From Baffinella frigidus (lineage: Eukaryota > Cryptophyceae > Cryptomonadales > Baffinellaceae): 10,725 nt of DNA. The notes beneath the pieces were generated by a model. It saw only the letters and a program-made list of their open reading frames with translations, searched no databases and was not told where the DNA came from. Location of the stretch: positions 52,785-63,509 of the forward strand of contig MU647096.1 in NCBI GenBank assembly GCA_026770585.1. Direction: 5' to 3'. Each line of letters starts with the position of its first letter. The first letter of the stretch is position 1. Of this stretch, positions 9,801 through 10,725 are shown piece after piece. Made by a program: the position numbers and the translations under genes.

Positions 9801-10693
9801 TGAAATCCCAAATCGAAAATCGTCGATTTGCCCAAGCCGAGAGGGTTGGTGGTAACTGGTGTGCATGATATCGACCAATTCCAACTACTCGATGTCCGAG
9901 CTGGAGCGCCTTTAGGGTTCAGGGTAAGAGGGAGTTGGGGTTCAGAATAAAACTTCGAACCCTAAACCCTACGCCAGGTGTGGGGTTTGGGGTACCTACT
10001 CTTATCCGGGGAAACCTATTTTTCTTTAGTTTGATGGCAAGGAAAATTACTACACAATTCGTTCTTATTAGTAATATTAAAGCATTTGTGTAGTAATTTT
10101 CCTTGCCATCAAACTAAAGAAAAATAGGTTTCCCCGGATAAACTAGACGTTGTTGCTCGAGCGCGCATGTGTCGCGTGCATCGCATGAGTGTGTACTCGT
10201 GGTTCCTGAAAGTTGGAGCCATTGGATTGCCACAAACCACTCACTCACATGGGTGCAGGTGTGCATGATTTCGGCCAACGCAAACTACTCGATGTCCGTG
10301 CTTTCGAGTTTCGGGTTTCGGGTTTCAACTACTCGCTGTTGCTCTAAACCCTACACCTCAAACCCGAAACCCTCACCCAGGTATGCATGATTTCGGCGAA
10401 CGCAAACTACTCGTTGTTTGTGTTGGAGCGCCTTTAGGGTTCAGGATAGGGACATTGGGAGCGCCTCTCGGGTTCAGGATAGGGACATTGGAGCCGTTGA
10501 TGGTCAAACTCACCTTCAGGGTTCAGGAAAACAGCGGTTTAGGGTTCAGGATAAACCTGAAGCCTAAACCCTAAACCCTACACCAGGTGTGCATGATCTC
10601 AGCGAACGCAAACTACTCGTTGTTCGTGTTGGAGCGCCTGGCAAACTCCTCGGAGATCAACGCTTTCAAGGAGGCTATGGAACGCGGGTACTC

Positions 10694-10725
<32 letters not shown>
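611..10725 (+). CDS. RCC1-repeat (beta-propeller) protein gene, 11 exons, partial at both ends
   Basis: Eleven plus-strand exons join to about 319 residues. RCC1 propellers are protein-binding scaffolds; in RCC1 itself the propeller is the Ran exchange factor, but many protist members have unknown partners, so I assign no substrate. Four blade cores are seen: WTWGSNTFGQLG (exon 2), FTCGKGWHGQLG (exon 4), FTWG/QGDEFQLG (exons 6/7) and YSWG/KGTVGQLG (exons 8/9). Each is preceded by the usual strand, for example VRDVACGGWHT and IRIIDLSLGDSHMLAL. A last blade-like strand, VCMISANANYSLFVLE, is followed by a charged, probably helical tail. All ten introns are phase 0 with GT...AG ends, every complete exon ends in G, and every exon starts with G. 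The start codon lies upstream of the window and the stop was not found. Splice sites are inferred by eye from reading-frame continuity and repeat homology; no transcript was available. Confidence 0.85.
662..1067 (+). other. Intron 1: heptamer blocks including (ACACAAC)n
   Basis: The order is CCCTAAA units, CCCTCAA units (about 760-830), an ACACAAC heptamer tract (about 843-1000) and CCCCAAA units (about 1010-1050), then the acceptor. No exon copies were found here, unlike almost all the later introns. Confidence 0.75.
1068..1163 (+). CDS. Exon 2 (RCC1 gene), 32 codons, first visible blade core
   Basis: Reads VSLGRNHTACLTDD then HRFWTWGSNTFGQLGIPA, a textbook RCC1 repeat (V-S-x-G-x-x-H-T ... 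W-T-W-G ... G-Q-L-G). The acceptor is aacccag and the donor gtctgt, both leaving phase 0. The donor is the least certain, because the frame stays open for a few codons into the following CCCTCCA repeats. No truncated copies of this exon were found. Confidence 0.85.
1440..1780 (+). pseudogene. Three 5' echoes of exon 3
   Basis: Copies at 1440-1474 (acceptor AG lost), 1623-1662 (cgcag retained) and 1733-1780 (gcag retained). The third reads VSTSIPVPQEIGSLRQ and differs from exon 3 at three codons, two of them synonymous. The first reads VSTSIPVLREI with three synonymous and two replacement codons. All stop before the VRDVACG part of the exon. Confidence 0.88.
1512..1548. repeat. Fold-back of intron repeat, 17-bp arms, 3-bp loop
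   Basis: ACCCTCAACTCTGAACG is followed by CTA and the reverse complement with one mismatch. A C-rich repeat strand is turned onto the other strand across a 3-bp gap, as expected from template switching at a hairpin. Confidence 0.85.
1845..1931 (+). CDS. Exon 3 (RCC1 gene), 29 codons
   Basis: Reads VSTSIPVPEEIGSLRQ then ANVRDVACGGWHT, the inter-blade link and the first strand of the second visible blade. Acceptor cgcag, donor gtgaga. It is the only full-length copy in a symmetrical cluster: three truncated copies of its 5' part lie upstream and four truncated copies of its 3' part lie downstream. Confidence 0.88.
1932..2655 (+). other. Intron 3: heptamers with four exon 3 3' echoes
   Basis: CCCTCAA, CCCTAAA and CCCCAAA units surround four echoes of the exon 3 3' end. 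The final 130 bases are almost pure CCCCAAA/CCCCAAC up to the exon 4 acceptor. Confidence 0.75.
1992..2474 (+). pseudogene. Four 3' echoes of exon 3
   Basis: Each is exactly 39 nt (13 codons of ANVRDVACGGWHT): 1992-2030 (ANVCDVLCGGWHT, followed by GC not GT), 2091-2129 and 2197-2235 (ADVRDVACGGWHT), and 2436-2474 (identical protein, four synonymous codon changes). The last three are followed by GT donors. None has an acceptor; they start abruptly after CCCT or CTCT. Intron flanks are copied too: ctataaaccctgcc precedes both the 2091 and 2436 copies. Confidence 0.92.
2656..2721 (+). CDS. Exon 4 (RCC1 gene), 22 codons, second blade core
   Basis: Reads VVCTYSGAVFTCGKGWHGQLGQ. It completes the blade begun by exon 3 (GGWHT/VVCTYSG). 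The second tryptophan of the usual W-x-W-G is cysteine here. Acceptor cctag, donor gtcaga. A partial copy with its own donor follows at 2852-2895. Confidence 0.88.
2773..2850. mobile_element. Short hairpin H1 with the shared TTACTACAC core
   Basis: The left arm AATGAAAATTACTACACG pairs with AATGAAATTTACTACATCG (reverse complement of 2828-2846), around a loop holding TATTACTAGTA. The same arm core and loop motif occur in the 140-bp hairpins at 7456, 8097 and 10002, so this looks like a short or decayed relative. It sits between exon 4 and its echo. Confidence 0.65.
2852..2895 (+). pseudogene. 3' echo of exon 4 with donor
   Basis: Reads VFTCGKRWHGQLGQ against VFTCGKGWHGQLGQ in exon 4: two synonymous changes and one replacement. 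It is followed by GTCGGAACTCCTC, which matches the exon 4 donor flank GTCAGAACTCCTC for roughly 35 further bases. The duplicated unit therefore spans exon end plus intron start, about 174 bp apart. Confidence 0.92.
3198..3362. repeat. Nested ACGCGT palindromes inside a larger inverted repeat (H11)
   Basis: The outer arms 3198-3220 and 3340-3362 match with three mismatches. Inside lie a perfect 24-bp palindrome at 3233-3256 (centre CACGCGTG) and an imperfect one at 3316-3339, also centred on ACGCGT. Between them, at 3273-3282, is TTTACTACAC, the core motif shared with the other hairpins. This is probably a mobile hairpin; no protein is encoded. Confidence 0.75.
3512..3595 (+). CDS. Exon 5 (RCC1 gene), 28 codons
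   Basis: Reads GDYESLTAQSKTLSYFKK then IPEGFGDHKM. It continues from GQLGQ of exon 4 into a long inter-blade loop. Acceptor ctttcag, donor gtgcct. A copy with an internal deletion lies at about 3838-3878 and keeps both the donor and the intron start that follows. Confidence 0.83.
3838..3878 (+). pseudogene. 3' echo of exon 5 with internal deletion
   Basis: The echo starts with GGTGGACTATGGAG, resembling the exon 5 start, then jumps to the end PEGFGDHKM with one synonymous change (GAC to GAT). The following intron start gtgcctaacccctaacccg is the same as after exon 5, giving a duplication period of 283 bp. Confidence 0.88.
4086..4511 (+). pseudogene. Three or four 5' echoes of exon 6
   Basis: 4193-4222 reads VRVYASKKTT (acceptor lost). 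4331-4360 reads VRVYGSKETT with one synonymous change and acceptor tatcag. 4482-4511 reads VRVYGSKETT with four synonymous changes and acceptor attccag. A weaker fragment at about 4086-4107 keeps GAGGAGACGACAGC. The flank before 4482 (4441-4481) is almost identical to that before exon 6 (4550-4590). Confidence 0.9.
4591..4662 (+). CDS. Exon 6 (RCC1 gene), 24 codons, third blade strand and core
   Basis: Reads VRVYGSKETTACLAES then GRVFTWGQ, an RCC1 repeat up to the W-G. Acceptor attccag, donor gtgaac. The blade finishes in exon 7 (GDEFQLGHD). At least three and probably four truncated 5' copies lie upstream at 4086-4511. Confidence 0.88.
4663..5063 (+). other. Intron 6: nearly pure CCCTAAA/CCCTACA/CCCTGAA heptamers
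   Basis: About 400 bases of heptamers from donor to acceptor. A short acceptor echo of exon 7 (ctctcag plus ggtgatga) lies at 4898-4912. Nothing else is seen. Confidence 0.8.
4905..4912 (+). pseudogene. Minimal 5' echo of exon 7
   Basis: AACTCTCAGGGTGATGA at 4896-4912 is the same as at the exon 7 acceptor, with eight exonic bases before divergence. It is 159 bp upstream of the real acceptor. It is short, but it fits the position rule. Confidence 0.6.
5064..5120 (+). CDS. Exon 7 (RCC1 gene), 19 codons
   Basis: Reads GDEFQLGHDSTNNESIPRE, the G-x-x-x-Q-L-G-H end of the blade begun in exon 6 plus the proline-containing link to the next blade. Acceptor ctctcag, donor gtctct. A very short copy of the acceptor and first bases lies at 4905-4912. 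Confidence 0.85.
5601..5776. repeat. Inverted repeat H9, arms of about 50 bp
   Basis: The left arm 5601-5649 and right arm 5730-5776 pair with several mismatches; the best block is GTCCTTCTAAACGA. The spacer is about 80 bp, AT-rich, and partly bounded by a direct repeat of TTCTTGGTACA. It looks like a diverged MITE. It lacks the TTACTACAC core. Confidence 0.75.
5821..5965. repeat. Inverted repeat H10, 25-bp arms
   Basis: 5821-5845 and 5941-5965 are reverse complements with two mismatches (core TCATCTCG and CTGAATCAG). A weaker inner pairing ATTAAT ... ATTAAT lies in the spacer. It starts about 45 bp after H9 and encodes nothing. Confidence 0.8.
6008..6031 (+). pseudogene. 5' echo of exon 8 (internal segment)
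   Basis: 24 nt reading IDLSLGDS in the exon 8 frame, with a single synonymous change (GAT to GAC). The first exon bases and the acceptor are missing, unlike most 5' echoes. It lies 118 bp before the exon 8 acceptor. Confidence 0.8.
6126..6224 (+). CDS. Exon 8 (RCC1 gene), 33 codons, fourth blade
   Basis: Reads VEALARIRIIDLSLGDSH then MLALDEIGLPYSWGK. Acceptor gcatag, donor gtgctg. The intron that follows interrupts the blade right after W-G-K, the same place as the exon 6/7 intron (W-G-Q). One short 5' copy lies upstream and two 3' copies downstream. Confidence 0.88.
6273..6360. repeat. Three tandem units containing CTGGCTTTACTCTGAGATCT
   Basis: Three copies with ggcttta at 6284, 6311 and 6339 (periods 27 and 28). 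A 22-bp stretch of the unit (6297-6318) also occurs exactly in intron 7 at 5468-5489, so the unit is dispersed as well as tandem. Confidence 0.85.
6372..6546. repeat. Inverted repeat H6, 30-bp arms
   Basis: 6372-6401 and 6517-6546 are reverse complements with two mismatches (ACACGAGGCTACC ... GCGAACAGAATAAA). The interior has ATCACTACACACG at 6491-6503, close to the TTACTACAC core of the other hairpins. No clear target duplication is seen. Confidence 0.85.
6550..6919 (+). pseudogene. Two 3' echoes of exon 8
   Basis: 6550-6597 ends in LPYSWGK followed by a gtaccc donor, but has an in-frame TGA in place of a glycine codon. 6875-6919 reads ALALDEIGLHYFWGN, with five synonymous and three replacement codons and no donor. 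The C-rich stretch after the first copy resembles the exon 8 donor flank. Confidence 0.82.
6667..6841. mobile_element. MITE-like hairpin H7 with terminus CCACCAACCCTCACGG
   Basis: The 30-bp arms 6667-6696 and 6812-6841 have one mismatch. The interior includes a perfect 24-bp palindrome at 6727-6750 centred on GAATTC. The 16-bp terminus is shared with H8 at 9701, although the interiors differ, so the two are probably members of one family. Confidence 0.8.
7168..7337. mobile_element. Hairpin H2, 69-bp arms, shared core, different outer arm
   Basis: 7168-7236 and 7269-7337 are reverse complements with five mismatches around a 32-bp loop. The inner end TTTACTACACG and the loop TACTAGTAATA match the core of H1, H3, H4 and H5. 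The outer 50 bp (GGTATTTGATTTAAATGG...) have no similarity to those elements. Confidence 0.85.
7402..7918 (+). pseudogene. Three 5' echoes of exon 9
   Basis: 7402-7455 is rearranged at its start, then reads LGHHGELSEKERV with one inserted in-frame codon. 7659-7709 reads GTVGQLGHGELGDNERV, with four synonymous and two replacement codons. 7868-7918 reads exactly the same 17 residues as exon 9, with five synonymous and no replacement changes, and keeps the ctttcgcag acceptor. Confidence 0.92.
7456..7595. mobile_element. 140-bp MITE-like hairpin H3 with TGTT target duplication
   Basis: The 55-bp arms are perfect reverse complements (termini TTATCCGGGGAAACC). It is flanked on both sides by TGTT (7452-7455 and 7596-7599). 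It is inserted in an exon 9 echo: the uninterrupted sequence survives at 7913-7940 and at 7706-7735. Its loop is in the opposite orientation to those of H4 and H5. It is non-coding, so a transposase would have to come from elsewhere. Confidence 0.92.
7980..8066 (+). CDS. Exon 9 (RCC1 gene), 29 codons
   Basis: Reads GTVGQLGHGELGEKERV then PRVIELCRRTNK. It completes the SWGK/GTVGQLGHG blade and carries the V-P-R-V-I-E-L link. Acceptor tttcgcag, donor gtctcg. It has three upstream 5' copies (7402, 7659, 7868) and downstream 3' copies at 8352-8413 and 8628-8654. Confidence 0.9.
8097..8236. mobile_element. 140-bp MITE-like hairpin H4 with GGGT target duplication
   Basis: Same family and same length as H3. 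The arms pair over 55 bp with three mismatches (GATGGC against GATTCC, and the last base). It is flanked by GGGT at 8093-8096 and 8237-8240. Sequence continuing from the right GGGT recurs at 9246 (GGGTTGACGGACTAT) without an element. Confidence 0.9.
8329..8660 (+). pseudogene. 3' echoes of exon 9
   Basis: 8352-8413 reads GEKERAPRVIELCRRTSK and is followed by gtcttg. It has four synonymous codon changes (one CGT to AGG, two bases) and two replacements. 8628-8654 reads RVIEPCRRTNK before another gtcttg. A short CACCAACAAGCTCTTG at about 8330 is a third scrap with GC at the donor. Confidence 0.88.
8440..8622. repeat. Heptamer block in reversed (G-rich) orientation
   Basis: TTTAGGG then GTGTAGG units run along the plus strand, whereas nearly all other heptamer blocks in the window are C-rich on this strand. 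Smaller G-rich runs are at 5410-5460, 9912-9945 and 10310-10325. Confidence 0.85.
8721..9180. repeat. 21-bp minisatellite (GTGTGTCTAACACTCGCG...) in two arrays
   Basis: Array one is 8721-8948 and array two 8993-9180; the unit is about 21 bp with 23-bp variants (tgtattaacactcaccc). The arrays are separated by an exon 10 echo, and a second echo follows directly. Each unit contains GTGT-CTA-ACAC, a small inverted repeat. Because 21 is a multiple of three, it creates spurious open frames on both strands. Confidence 0.9.
8951..9220 (+). pseudogene. Two 5' echoes of exon 10
   Basis: 8951-8992 reads GFTAASIVTRALKW and 9182-9220 reads GFTAASIVTRALK, both with an AG acceptor (cacag, cgcag). They share the same synonymous changes (GCG, TCA, CGA) and the same D to A replacement against exon 10, so they were duplicated from one another along with a piece of minisatellite. 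Confidence 0.92.
9323..9442 (+). CDS. Exon 10 (RCC1 gene), 40 codons
   Basis: Reads GFTAASIVTRDLKWGSFYFQ then RMIPPGETEEQDVERRQRGK. The first part resembles an RCC1 strand (G-x-x-A-A-S-I-V-x-x-D-L) but lacks a GQLG. The second part is a charged insert. Acceptor ctcgcag, donor gttgct. The join to exon 9 (RRTNK/GFTAAS) is about five residues shorter than expected for a blade, so a microexon may be missing. Two near-identical 5' copies lie at 8951 and 9182. Confidence 0.85.
9460..9578. repeat. (CTAA)n tetranucleotide array
   Basis: About 120 bp of CTAA with GTAA and AACCTAAC interruptions, right after the exon 10 donor. It differs in period from the heptamers elsewhere. Confidence 0.92.
9581..9594 (+). 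pseudogene. Short 3' echo of exon 10 with donor
   Basis: GCCAGCGCGGAAAG is the last 14 nt of exon 10, unchanged, followed by gtattc. It lies 152 bp downstream of the real exon end, on the far side of the CTAA array. Confidence 0.8.
9701..9854. mobile_element. MITE-like hairpin H8, same terminus as H7
   Basis: The 33-bp arms 9701-9733 and 9822-9854 have one mismatch; weaker pairing continues inward (GATTTCAAGG) to about 60 bp. It starts with CCACCAACCCTCACGG after two bases, as in H7. The right end lies four bases before an exon 11 echo that has lost its acceptor AG. Confidence 0.85.
9859..10434 (+). pseudogene. Three 5' echoes of exon 11, plus a scrap
   Basis: 9859-9912 reads VCMISTNSNYSMSELERL (no acceptor). 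10259-10303 reads VCMISANANYSMSVL (gtgcag acceptor). 10381-10434 reads VCMISANANYSLFVLERL, identical to exon 11 with five synonymous changes, and has the acceptor cacccag. A scrap NYSLL is at about 10328-10342. The first and third run straight into a TAG stop and TTTAGGG-type repeat. Confidence 0.9.
10002..10141. mobile_element. 140-bp MITE-like hairpin H5
   Basis: Third member of the H3/H4 family. The 55-bp arms are perfect, but with different bases from H3 at three sites, changed in both arms. Flanks are ACTC and ACTA, a possible imperfect 4-bp target duplication. Confidence 0.9.
10587..10725 (+). CDS. Exon 11 (RCC1 gene), partial, runs off the window
   Basis: Reads VCMISANANYSLFVLER then LANSSEINAFKEAMERGYST, then a run of Glu-Arg encoded by the (AG)n tract at the edge. 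Acceptor caccag. The first part looks like a closing blade strand; the rest is likely helical. The exon may end earlier, for example at a gtactc donor at 10688, which would be the only junction not in phase 0. Three truncated 5' copies precede it. Confidence 0.8.
10697..10725 (+). repeat. (AG)n dinucleotide tract at the window edge
   Basis: AG repeats run to the end. If still exonic they encode alternating Glu-Arg; they could equally be the start of an intron or UTR. Confidence 0.9.

Larger units (their letters stand above)
9443..10586 (+). other. Intron 10: CTAA tetramers, hairpins H8 and H5, exon 11 echoes
   Basis: Starts with a CTAA array, then a short exon 10 echo, unique sequence, H8, the first exon 11 echo, H5, unique sequence, two more exon 11 echoes and a tandem duplication of a 33-bp unit (10427 and 10459) carrying AGGGTTCAGGATAGGGACAT-like sequence. 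Confidence 0.75.

Overview
The window is eukaryotic nuclear DNA. It holds one large, intron-rich, plus-strand gene for a protein with RCC1-type beta-propeller repeats, open at both ends. Eleven short exons (51 to 120 nt, plus a last one cut by the window edge) translate and join in a single phase to about 319 residues. Four blade signatures of the W-x-W-G ... G-Q-L-G type are visible: WTWGSNTFGQLG, FTCGKGWHGQLG, FTWG/QGDEFQLG and YSWG/KGTVGQLG. Every internal intron is phase 0 with GT...AG ends. Coding makes up about 8% of the window. The organism is probably a protist whose telomere repeat may be of the CCCTAAA heptamer type; I cannot name it from this sequence.

Layout: 1-610 is heptamer-repeat DNA holding two fragments that look like the 3' end of an exon lying upstream of the window. 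Exons are at 611-661, 1068-1163, 1845-1931, 2656-2721, 3512-3595, 4591-4662, 5064-5120, 6126-6224, 7980-8066, 9323-9442 and 10587 to the edge. The introns are built from variant telomere-like heptamers (CCCTAAA, CCCTACA, CCCTCAA, CCCCAAA, CCCGAAA, ACACAAC), minisatellites and hairpin elements.

The most unusual feature is what I call exon echoes: truncated copies of exon ends inside the introns. Copies of an exon's 3' end, usually with its donor GT, lie only downstream of that exon. Copies of the next exon's 5' end, often with the acceptor AG, lie only upstream of it. More than 25 echoes are visible. They keep the reading frame of the parent exon, and most of their differences are synonymous. 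Repeated tandem duplication across exon-intron junctions explains the order, but not by itself the synonymous bias.

A second layer is a population of long inverted repeats. Three are 140-bp MITE-like elements with 55-bp arms; two of them have perfect 4-bp target duplications. Their central motif (TTACTACAC ... TACTAGTAATA-like ... GTGTAGTAA) recurs in other hairpins whose outer arms are unrelated. A second family shares the terminus CCACCAACCCTCACGG. I see no rRNA, tRNA, CRISPR array, promoter or second gene. The many long reading frames in the repeats are low-complexity artefacts.
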